Source of the DNA: Watersipora subatra
Taxonomy: Eukaryota; Bryozoa; Gymnolaemata; Cheilostomatida; Watersiporidae
Direction: 5' to 3'
NCBI RefSeq assembly: GCF_963576615.1
Contig: NC_088711.1
Span: 22,042,182-22,106,181, forward strand
Length of the DNA stretch: 64,000 nt
The notes under the pieces: generated by a model
The model's input: only the letters and a program-made list of their open reading frames with translations
What the model was told of the DNA's origin: nothing
Databases searched by the model: none
Shown: positions 1-11,900 of the stretch, piece after piece
Layout of the letters: each line of letters starts with the position of its first letter
Position numbering within the stretch: position 1 is the first letter of the stretch
Translations under genes and position numbers: made by a program

Positions 1-131
1 TTTTGTATTTACCAATCTTCTCATCTTCCTTCTGTACTACCCTTGTGTCTCCAGGTATTGCTATGTCTATGACCTGACACTGTTCGGTTTCTTTGTTTAT
101 TAGTATCAGGTCTGGTCTTCTAGCTTCAATA
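1..131 (-). mobile_element. Truncated R4/Dong-like LINE fragment
   Basis: This piece is nearly identical to positions 33379-33508, which encode part of the endonuclease region of the larger LINE at 33062-35495. Read on the minus strand it contains the same RPDLILINKET-type coding stretch. The copy runs off the left edge of the window, and its 5' junction at about 131 passes directly into an (ATT)n repeat (132-175). It is a 5'-truncated dead copy. Confidence 0.85.
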
Positions 132-1995
132 CTATTATTATTATTGTTGTTACTGTTATTGTTATTATTATATTATTCAGAGTAGAATCTTTCATTTTAC
201 AGTTTAGATTGTTCACTCCCACATAAATTTACAATGGCAAAGGGGGTTTTTAACTGAAATTGGTTTTCATAGTGCTCTTTTTCCAGATGTATTAAAGCAC
301 TGCCCTTCCTCTGAACCAGATAGGGCTCCAGCGATAAGGGCCCTTGGTCAACGCAAGAACCAACCAAGCGGGCTTTTATGTCCTGACAAAGTTCACAAAT
401 GGTTTCTTCTGCATAAGAAAAATAGCGTATGATACAAAATATTTAATCTATCATTTACTGAAACAAAATGATAAAGTTGTGTTTAAAAATGCCGTCAATA
501 AAATAATAGTTTTAGCTAGAGAGATCACTGGGGCATGACTGTTTAGTTGGTAAATAAAGCTTAGAAGTATTTGTGTCCTTTTTTGTGACATTGTTATGAT
601 ATTAGGATTAACTTGTGTGGTTTTAATGCATTGAGTAAATGAACTCTGCACGAGTGTATGAGATAAGAGAAACACCCTTGCAGTTGAGTATTTTTATAAC
701 TGCGTGACTATTTTTTTTACAATTACTCATATATTTCGTCGTTTGTTTTATCTGCTATAATTTTGTGGCTTGGTGAGTAAGGAACTTGTTTACTAATCTT
801 ATTTTGTGTTCAGTTCCCTAGCTTATTATTTCTTACAAATTAATAGTTCTGTCAATTTCTATATTGTGCATACCGGTGTTTTCATGCTGAGTTTCAATCA
901 CTGTGTTTCCACGCTTCAAATAGGTTTAGGGCTGCCTGCTGCCAACGAGTACATTGGTCTCTTTTTATGAAGTTTGTCAGAAACTATGTAGATTGTATAT
1001 AGTTAGACCTGCTAAACCTGCTTAACCTGATTAAACCTGCCATTTTTTTATAGATTTAACAAAATATTTATTACTTCTAGCATGGCAATAATACCAATAA
1101 TAAAGCAAGAATGATAAATTATTATTTGCATGGATTATCTCTTCATTTGTCTAAATTACAGTTTAAAAAAAGTTCGTTACATCACACGCTTAACAAAAAA
1201 CTTTCAACAAACTAGGAGATAAAAGGAAAGACTACTCCTGCAGCATCAGCTCATCTGTTGGCACGTGTAAAACAACTGTTCTTTGGTCATCTAATGGCTG
1301 GTCTTTACTCTTTCCGACTACAACAAATATACTTTCACACTTACACTGTCACATAAATAAATATTTTTATTAGACCAACTATTTAGTCTTGGTTTTCCTA
1401 TTTCACTGCTCGATATAAAATATTGATCCTGATATCTATAGAGTAGTACAAATAACACTTTTTAATACAAGTACATTTTCATCAAAATAATAATTTTTGG
1501 AAATTACTCAACTGAGATGATAACAAACTTATTTTCACTAAAGTTGAAAAGCAGCAGATTCAACGAAATGAGTGATATACAAAGGTAATTAGTTTCACAG
1601 CTTTGTTCATACGTTAAAATCAGTTGTATTCTAAAACAAAAATGATTAAAGGAATGCATTGTATTCTGGTTAATTTGTTTCATGGCTCAAATAAATACTC
1701 ATAAAATTAAAACAAATACATTATATATGATACAAAAAGAGGGAAGCCTAAGCATAAATAAATGGACACAATAAAAGCCTACACTAGCCTAAAAGACACT
1801 AACGAGCATGCCAGATGGCCAGCACTGACCAAACTAAAGGGTACCCCAGGATAGTCATCAAAAAGGTTAAGACTGTTCAAGTAGGAACGGTGTACAAACT
1901 TATGAATATGTTTGAATAAGCCTCAAAATGCTGCCTGGCGATTCTTAAATTCAGGTCCAAAGACTGTCTATAACAACAAAATATACTATCTACTG
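132..1995. other. Intergenic DNA without a recognised gene
   Basis: An (ATT/GTT)n microsatellite occupies 132-175. The remainder is AT-rich unique-looking DNA. I see no convincing coding exon. A short exon-like string at 1232-1254 was considered as the end of the ankyrin gene and rejected in favour of 2985-3043. Confidence 0.5.
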
Positions 1996-2482
1996 CAGGG
2001 GCGGATCTAGGAAAAAAAGTGTGTGGTGCAAAATTTGTGTAATATATCTAGAGAGGAAGGAGGTGCGCGGGGCGACCCCTTACCTGGCCCCGCGCTAGCG
2101 GAACTTTTTGAATTTTAGGCATCTTAGAATAAAGGAGAGGTGTGTTTGAGCCCAAAAAAGTGTAATCATTTATTTGCAGCAAACAACAAGTTTAGAGGTA
2201 AAAATTGACATTAGATATGATTAATTAAATTGGTGTTTTATAATGTTCCTTATACTATGTATATCAAGATTACATGTAAACAGAAAGTTAACAAACATTT
2301 GTGCAATAAAATAAAATCAAGACAAAATCAATCACAAAACCTTAACAGCCATTTGGTTTGGCTGTGCAGAAATTAGCCATCATTTCTGCAAACTACCATA
2401 AAAAATGTTTCGTAGTATTAGCTACATAACGATGCTATTATAAAACAGACATATTATATGCACCACAGTAGATCCCCCCTTG
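1996..2482. mobile_element. hAT-type MITE, 487 bp
   Basis: The left end reads CAGGGGCGGATCTAGG. The right end, on the opposite strand, reads CAAGGGGGGATCTACTG, an imperfect inverted match of the kind seen at hAT-superfamily termini. Five bases, TACTG, occur directly outside both ends (1991-1995 and 2483-2487); hAT insertions normally give 8 bp, so the duplication is either decayed or coincidental. A short GC-rich palindromic block lies at 2065-2105. No transposase is encoded, so it is non-autonomous. Confidence 0.6.
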
Positions 2483-2570
2483 TACTGTTTTAATCCAAAT
2501 GCCATTTTGCCACTTCTGGGCAAAACCTTCACTGACAACTCATGTTCTAGCCTACCTCATGATAGATCGA

Positions 2571-2635
2571 CCACTAAACATAACCACTAAACATGACCAC
2601 TAAACATAACCACTAAACCTAACCACTAAACATAC
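2571..2635. repeat. 13-bp minisatellite (about 5 copies)
   Basis: The unit CCACTAAACATAA recurs head to tail with single-base variation. It lies beyond the 3' end of the ankyrin gene. Confidence 0.85.
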
Positions 2636-2886
2636 CTAGCCTCAACAAGAGGATTAGTTTAAAACTTGCAAAAATAATTTGTTCTATAAGTAACTTTTCT
2701 AACATATATGTACACTGCTACCAAAGAGAATGCTTCCTGTTTTCTGTTTTTGACATAAACATACACATAATACTTTGGTGTCACGTGATTCACATTATTC
2801 CTAATGTAAAAAAAGTATGGTCTCGATAGGTATTGAGAGCATATGACAAGTGTTTAATACAGAAGAGGAAACCATAAAGTGATTTT

Positions 2887-2896
2887 TTTATTTATT
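2887..2896 (-). terminator. Poly(A) signal of the ankyrin gene
   Basis: On the minus strand two overlapping AATAAA hexamers lie about 90 bases after the TAA stop at 2985-2987, a normal distance for a metazoan 3' UTR. This supports 2985-3043 as the last exon. Confidence 0.55.
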
Positions 2897-2984
2897 TAAT
2901 GACGATATCAGTAAGCTTATCGTCGCTAAATTCTAGGTCTATACATAGCAGGAAAAGTCACCCAACAATCTTTGAGCACTGCAG

Positions 2985-5900
2985 TTAACTGTCAAAGTAT
3001 CTCTCCATACAATTAGCCCAATCAGCAAATGATCTGGAGTCATCTAAGTTTACAACTGAGAGATGTGGAGTCATCTACATCTGAGAGATGTGGAGTCATC
3101 TACATCTGAGAGATGTGGAGTCATCTACATCTGAGAGATGTGGAGTCATTTACATCTGAGAGATGTGGAGTCATCTACATCTGAGAGATGTGGTGTCATC
3201 TACATCTGAGAGATGTGGATTGTTTGAGGAAAAAGCGCTATTTATTCAAGAATGCCCATATTATGTAATAAATTTTCACTGGATGAAAGCTCACATATAA
3301 GACAAGGGAGTTGTGTTCTCCTATAATTCAGAAGTATTGTGGCACTGGGCAACTCCTGTGAAACTACTCTTACAGCTGTTGACTAACCTTTAACTTTATT
3401 TAAGGCTGTTTAAAAGCTAGCTCACCATGGTAGATTTTATTACACAATAAGGTGTTCACTCAGCCAAAATGCTTCAGAATGTAATTTTATAAGATATGTT
3501 TGTATAGCAATATTATTTCGATCTAATTTATGACATAAGCACCAAAATACGTTTTGCATCATATCGAATTTTATTATATATATATGTATATATATTATTT
3601 TTATTACTTGATTGGTATTAATTTAATTTCAAACAGAAATGTTTTCCAAAGTATGCCATGGAAGAAAGGCAAAAGTTAGTCGATCAAATTAAGTGAATAG
3701 GTTTACATAAAATGGTTTGACATATAGTGTTCGAAATGCCTTTTTCTGTTCAGATAACAACTATTAGGTGGAGCGTTGTTAAAGGAACTAGCAATAATAT
3801 TTTTGAAATAATTGTTAAAGGTTGCATGCAATTTGTTCATATCGTGAAAGTTGAAACGAGCTGATGGTATGAAATATCAATGAGAAGCTTGGCTTTAAAA
3901 TCACTGAATAATCGGATTTGCCATTGCATGCTGGGAACTTACAATACACGTGAAGCATGCTGGGAACTTACGGTTCTCGTGAAGCTCAGACAATTGAAAA
4001 CATTACAAGATAAGATAATAGTTACTTACCTGTAGGCAGTCCGGTCTTTTCTAGATAGTCTATCCTCTCAACAGCATCTAGTGTGACAGAAAGAAAGGAA
4101 GTGACATGGTGAAAAGGTGTTTCCTGTTAGTTTATACTATTATATACCACCAGATATAGCAAGATCACGTTAACTAAGTGCACACAAAGAGGCAATAGAT
4201 AAACTTATAGCGTGATACAATAGAATGATCCAATGAGTATTACTAATAGAGTCACTTCATGGAGTAGCCTCATTTTATTAGCACTTTATTGGCAATAATT
4301 TCATTTCCAATAGAAATGTTTTTCAATTTATGCCATTTGACAATAATGAAACAGAAAATGGCAACAAGTTGATCATTAAAATTGAATAAATATTTTGAGA
4401 AGTAGTGTTTAAAATGCCTCTCTCTGCTAAAAACGGATATTAGATGGAAGATCGTTAAAGCAGCCGGCAATGATATTTTCAAAATAATTGGTAGTGGTTG
4501 TATGCAATTTGTTCATATCATGAAAGTTGAAATAAGTTGAGAGCCTGTAATTGTCATGTAAAAAATGAGCACACAAACCATGAACAATCATAAACTCTTT
4601 AATTAAAGTAAAATAAATATCTAGCATAGGCAGAGTAAGAAGATGCAAAGATTTGGAAAGATCATTTGTTGGAGTAAGATATGTTGGAATGTGATCTAGA
4701 TTTGCAATTAGTCGAAATGCTCTTTTTTTCAACAAAAATAAATCATTTGTGACATGTCTAGGAGCTAGATTATAATAAATGTGGATACCATATATACTAT
4801 GGCAGAAGATAAACTGATAATAAAATGCAATGACAGATTTTGAGTGTATGTATGGCCTGCGAAACTGCATGGATCAGGGTCAATGACTTTGTGACTATTA
4901 CAAATCGTGTCAACACGATTACTCCAAGAGAGTCGATCTGTCAAAACAAAACCTAGCCATTTTGTCTCACATCTACAAATGATAGATTGATTATTAAACT
5001 TAAGAGTGAAGCTATTGCCAAGATTCTCATTAGTATTATAAAGAAGAAAATACAATTTTTGTAAATTGATTGTCATGTGATTTGAAGTACATCAGTTGCT
5101 GATAATTTGTGAATTATAAGATTGCAGTTTGCCTCAAGAAGTTGCACATCTTTGTGATGACTCACAAAGACAGTATCATCAGCGTAGGCAAAGCCTCTTG
5201 GATTAAATCTGAGAAGATCATTTATATATATATACATGTATATTAAAAACAATACTGGAACAATAAGAGACCCTTGTGGAACACCAACGTCTATTTTTTG
5301 CATCAAGGATTCATTGTAATTCATGGCAACCTTTTGACCCCTTTTGTGAAAATAGGATTGAAGTATTTGCAGGGATTTACTTCTAAAACCAGCTAATGTC
5401 AGATAATTAAATAATATTTTGTGATTGACACAGTCAAAAGCTTTGCTGAAATCCAAAAACATTAAGCACATATTTTCATCCCTTGTTTTAAGATCTAAAA
5501 AGTCTGAGATCTGTTTATGAACAGCACCAGGGCATGAGTGACTTTTCTGAAACCACACTGATAGGGATGTAAAATATCATTTTTGGACAAATGAGAGTAG
5601 ATGTGAATATTTAAGGGCTTTTCAAAAACTTTAGATATAATACGGAGTACTGAGATAAGGCGGAAATTTGATGGGTTGCTATCATCTCCTCCTTTGAGCA
5701 ATGGAGGAAACCGTGTATGCTTCCATGCCGAAGGAAAAAAGCCATCAATCAATATTTTGTTAAACATCGGCGATAATTGGTACAATGAATGGAAGAGTTG
5801 CTTTTAACATTGTTACGGAAATATTGTCTAAACCTGATGCTTTGAAATTAGATATGTTACTGATGTATTTTACAATACCATGAGGAGTAAATTTTGGAAA

Positions 5901-8900
5901 CTCATTCAATGCGGTCTTCAACTTAATGTTTCAACAAGACAAATAAGAACTAGATGACGGTAAAACTAAACTGGAAAGTTTACTTGCAATAGACACATAA
6001 TGTGAGTTAAGTTCTGAAGTTGACAAACAATTGTCACAGCTTTGAGGTTTATATCTTTCACATTCATAGCTTGCCAAAGCTTATGCGTATCACCAGGCTT
6101 TGACTGTTTAATAAGTTCTTCAATAGATTTTATTGAGATTCGTGACAAAATTGTGCTGTTTTTTGGAAGAAATCCAATTTCTGCATTTTTTCAATTTTTC
6201 TTTCAGCTTTATATTTTGCTGTACCTTTTTGTCAAGCCAGATAGGTAAAGATTCTGACTTGACTTTTGTAGTTTTAAGAAGTGCCAACTTATTGACAGCC
6301 AAAGAAAACTTTTGATTAAATAGGTTAGTCATGTCATTAGTGTTCTTTTTAATCAAAATATCATTCCAACTGATGGAGGAAATCTCATTCAAAATATTGT
6401 CAGGCACGAATCCAGAGTAATCGCTACTGTATTAGTAAGTTTTGGAAGAATTGAGTTATGTGTGACACAAATTTTTCTTACAATAAATAACAAATTATGA
6501 TCACACATAGACTATTTAAGTACTCCGGAAAACTTGGTGCAATGAGCAAAATTTGTGTAAACATGGTCAATCAATGTCGAGAAGTTTGCAGTAACACTTG
6601 TGAGTTCGCCAATCAGCTGTTTTAAAGACAATGGATTACATGTTCTGTTTTTCCAATTGAACCCCTCTTTTGTGTTCAACAAGTTGACATTGAAATTACA
6701 CAGTACAAACAATTTTTTAGTGTTGCTGTAACAATCTTTCACAAAAACTGTAATGTAAAAATGTAATACTCTTTCAGTCTGAAGATTTTGTTATCCAATC
6801 TACTGTTGAATTTGCAGGTCTATAAACAAAATACACTTTGTAAGGTCTCGAAATGGCTAGAATGACTTTACTGGAAAGACTATCAGCACCAATTAGCAAA
6901 TACCAAAAAACCGCTTGAAATTAATGGAGTGGTGAATATAGCATAACAAGCCACTTCCTTGGTTATACTTCTTATCATTTCTTATCATATTATTTTGAAA
7001 CAAACAATTTCAAATTTCAAAGTAATCATCCCCATGTCTAGCTAAGAGAAATGCCTCAGAAAAACAAATAACTTTAAATTTATACTTGAAAATCTAATAC
7101 TTGACTTCATCCATTTTAGAAAATAAAACTCTGATATTTAAATGGGCAATGGACAATCTTTTAGAGAGATCTATCATTTAAAGGTTCAGCATGACATGAA
7201 TAATGAGCTGATGATATACTTATTCCATGTGAGATAGCATTTTGGCAGAGTGACGATGAAGAAAACTTGAAGGTTGACTTGCAACAAAAGTCACATTACA
7301 GTGATTTGGTATCAAAAGATTCACCACGTCTTACTCTGCTGTGTTGTAAGTGCAAAATATGTGGAAATGTGATTAAAAGCTCTTAAAAACTCAAAAATGA
7401 ACAGTGAATTGTGGCCATCACAAAACCGCTGTAGATTAGAATCTCTTTCCAAACGGCTCAAGTGGGACGTAGATGAACGAGATGGCTTCTGTTTACACTT
7501 TCATGCAACCTCATTCGTCGAAATATTTGCGCAAATATACTTCACGCATTCAATAAAACCATGTCTATTGTTCTTACGCGTCTATTTCATCATCATTGTA
7601 ATGCTGTCACTTTTAGCACTGATATCTTATAACCTACCGTGAAAATTGTTTAACTTTTTAACCTTAGCTCAAAAGAGTACATATAATGTTTGATAAACGA
7701 TGTCTGATGATGAGCCTGTTGGTTACCTGTGATAATCGAAAAATGCTTCAGAAATTATTTGCGCTGTTTGGCAGGAAGTATGGGTCACATGATCAGATTA
7801 CGACTAGACGATTAGACGAAGCTGAAACAAAACTGTAAAGTAGCGAGCATCTATATTTGATACGAGGTCCTCGGTAAAACCCGAAGTGTTTGTCATAAAC
7901 TAATGCTATGAGAAGTTTTATGTTGAGCCTTTTATTGGTCTTTCAATTCACGTGACAACATCACGTGTCAAAACAATAACTAAACGGATTAACTACGTCA
8001 GAGAAATAAACTGATTCCAATCTACGGCGGTTTCGTGATGGCGGTGATTAATTGTTCATTTTTGAGCTTTTAAGAGCTTGTAATCACATTTCCACAAATT
8101 TTGCCCTTACAACACAGCAGAGTAAGACATGGTGAATCTTTTGATAGCAAACATATGTAATGTGAATTTTGTTGCAAGTCAACCTGTAACCTTTGAGGAT
8201 TTCAATATTTTACTATCTTTGAACAATCTTTCTATAGAGGCATCAGGGTCAGTATCTTTGATATCTTGATTAATGTTATTGTCATCTACATCAAGTGAAA
8301 CACCCTTAACAATAGCTACATTCTCTTTAAGAGGATCCGGATCAATGGACAGTTTACAGGATGATCCATCAAACAGATCAAATTTCCAGCAATCTGTAAC
8401 TAATTTTGTGATGTCCCAAAATCGGAACTGAATCATAATCCTAGGATTGTCTGACTTGAAGTTGTAACGAGTTACGAGTTCAGTGATGGTTGGCCTCGCA
8501 CTGATTGTTAATAGCTTTCTGTACCTGTCTTGGTTAAATGATTTATGGAGAGACGAGTTTAGTCCAATTGAAACCACAATGTTGTTGTTTCCAACAAAAG
8601 CAGTTTTCTGTTGTTTAGGTTGAGCGGGTTGCTTGACAGCTGTTGCGGAATACGTTGATCAACATCCATTAGCATAAGATTTGAACATGAAGGCATATTT
8701 TGTTTGTTGCCGAATTTACTTTCTGGGTTTGAACACACTGTAGCATTGGTTGAGTGTTTCAGTGGTCGTTGACTTTGGACATGAAAATTTCATTTTGTTG
8801 TCTCTGCATAAGAATTCTTAAGTTCTTTGAGCTCAGCAGACAATAATTTTTCCATAGCTAGTAGTTTGTTATTAAGCTGAATCGAGGACCATGGTGAATA

Positions 8901-11900
8901 GTTGATGAATTCAGTCTTAAAACTCTCTGTGGAAGTAGATGTTGAGATAAATTTCAGCTTGGTAGCCAACACTTTACCATCTGCACAATTCACCACCTTA
9001 CAGCGGTTTAGAATAATTGTGCACGTACTTATTCTCTGTGCTTTATCTCTTTACTTGATGATCACTCACAGCTAGACTGCCAAGGTACTATTGTTATACA
9101 GTGTTTAGTTTAGCTTTGTAAGAGCTCAGTTATATCGTTCTAGTATATAAATCTTGTGTTCTATGGTTGCCACCAAATATAACAAGTTGGCATGAAGTCA
9201 AGAAGCCCCTGCTTTAGCAAACATGATCAAAGCTAACCCTGGTGCAGTTAAAGATACATGTAACTACAACTTGAAAATTTTGGAAAGCATGCGTGTCTAA
9301 TCAAGTCTGCATAAATATACCGTAACACTAGCTAGTATATCACAACATCCTGCAATATACCACTATATGCTATAATATATTACAACAGACTATTTGAGAT
9401 CATGATGTAATATATCATAAAAGACTATAAATTGCCAGAGAACATAAAAATTATTGCAGATAAAAATTGTAAAATATGTTACTTGCAACCACTTAGTGTA
9501 AAATATAATCATCAGCAAACAAATTAAACCTGCAGAAAACAAAAAAACGGATGAGCATTACTGTAGCATTCTCGCTTCTCTTAATGCATATTGAATATGA
9601 CCAGATACTATAATATCAGTCTTGTATTATGAAATACTGTCATTAATGCATATTGAATATGACCAGATACTATAATATTAGTCTTGTATTATGAAATACT
9701 GCCATTAACCTTCAATAAAGAAGTTAATTAAACTCACCAGACAGCTTGTCCTTACAAGCACCTGCCTTTTCTCTCATTTCATGGGCTGTTGATGCTGCCA
9801 CGTCCTTCACCTGTCTCTGGCTCTCTTCGAGAGCGGTCAGCCTTTCCTTCTGGTCTGTAATGATAACTTAGTTACAAAAGGCTAAATTACCAATGCAGAA
9901 GGATGGAGACACTTATAGCTAATGAAAATTTATAGCTTAAGTGCTGTAACTCTCTAGAAAAGCAAAACAGCGACAGAACTTAACATCATTTTTATCCCCA
10001 AGGTGCCCTTTATCTGTTTTTACTATTCATGATTAACAAAATGATAAATTAATCTTGTTGACAAGAAATTATATATTAATTCATAAACTGCATTTTAATA
10101 AATTATAGTAAATAATAAATAATAAAATAAATTGCATTCATAAAATGAATCATCATAATATGAGTTGTTTTATAGAATTACATGACCTGAAACTCATGAG
10201 TGTCTAAATGAGAATAAAATTATCATGCTCATATTGGCTTTTGTATTTGATTATTGCTAGCGTTTTATCGAAAGTTGTTTGTAGGAAACAGATTCTACCT
10301 TTCCTTTCTATAAAAAACCAAAGATGACATTTTTGTCATATAGAGTAGGGATATTACAAAAGTTGCTAAACAAAAGATAAAATTGTTGGGTTCAATGCAA
10401 AAGTTTTTTTTAAGAAATTGAAAACAGATGCTCAGGGAAAATCTGCAGTCATCTCTTGTTTGAATTGATCAGCTGAGCCGAAGTTGATGGTAACACCAGC
10501 AGGAAGTAACTCCAGCTTCACACACTGCTATCTGACTGACAAAATAATTCAAGGATGCAATAAATCAATTTTATTACCAGTCAATTGAAGCCAGGGATGC
10601 TATCACGCTATCACGTTACGATGACTAACGCAAGCGTAAGGGACACTCATAGATATAGTAAACCCAGATTTACTATATCTATGGGGACACTAAACGACCT
10701 ACAGTATGCGCTGTAGCAAGGCATTTTACAACACACGTAGCTACAGGGAGGGAAGCAGTCACTTTTGAAAATATATTCTAAGGCCATTAAAAGTTTCCTC
10801 AAAATATGCTTGAACTAAAGATGTCATTTCTGGAATACACTGAATCCCTTGTAGCAAACTATCTGGGTGGAGGCCCAAGGTTGATAGCTCCTGCGAGTCG
10901 TTATCGGCCATCTTGTAAATAAACTATAACCAAGATGGCTGGTCTGCAGTCGGTCAATGTTGCCAAGGCTGTCTAGAGGTCAATGTTGCCAAGGCTGTCT
11001 AGAGGTCAATGTTGCCAAGGCTGTCTAGAGCACAAAGTCAAATAACCTTGAATAATAGTGACAAGTCACACGGGATGGCAGAAATTAAACGGCAAACTTT
11101 TTATAACTAGACATGCCTTGGTTAGACTTCTGTATTCATGGTTGCCATAGTTGAAAGTGTTTGACCCTTATTTAGCTTTGACCTTGATGACTGGCCAATG
11201 AGATCTTGTGAATCGCATTTGTCGAAAAGAATCAGAATTTTATGGTTTACGTTGAAGAGTTTTCTTAAAATCATTCTTTCTTACCACCCAATAAATTAAA
11301 TAATTGTATAGCCTGGCTCATAACTGCCTTCTGTGTATCCTCTCATTATGAATAAGTTGCTACCTTAACTAATAGTCATATTACATAATGTTATACGACA
11401 TAATTCGAAGAAATAAAAGTCACACTTCCGGTCTGTATGTTGTTACATCTTTGTAGCATAACAGAACTATAGAAGTACTAATGATACTAAAGACTACCTT
11501 TAAGCTGCTGTTCTTTGTGTTGCAAACTCACAGAGAGATCTTCAATCTTTTGAGATTGTCTGCGGACAAGGGACAGCATGTCTAGCTGCCGAGCAAGCAC
11601 ATTCAACTCTACAACAATCAGCAAGGTTTCTCCATGAGTAGACTGTTCTTTCTAGAACCACTTTGATGGTTTCACTTTGGATTTCACTTTCATTTTGGAT
11701 AGTAGAAAGATTTGGATTTACAATAAATAATTTGACAGAAAAAAACTAGATTTACAGTTTACGGAGTAATTTTGTGTGAAAATCTCAATAAAAGTTGGCA
11801 TAGATGTATGTTGTTGTTGTGAAATAGCACAAGCCACTAAATGGGACAGAAATCTTTTGGACACACATCTTTTCTATACCAACACAGCAGATAGACATAG

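Noticed and set aside
1232-1254. Short exon DELMLQE-stop as the end of the ankyrin gene
   Set aside because: The phase fits, but 2985-3043 also fits, is longer, more protein-like, nearer, and is followed by AATAAA at a normal distance.
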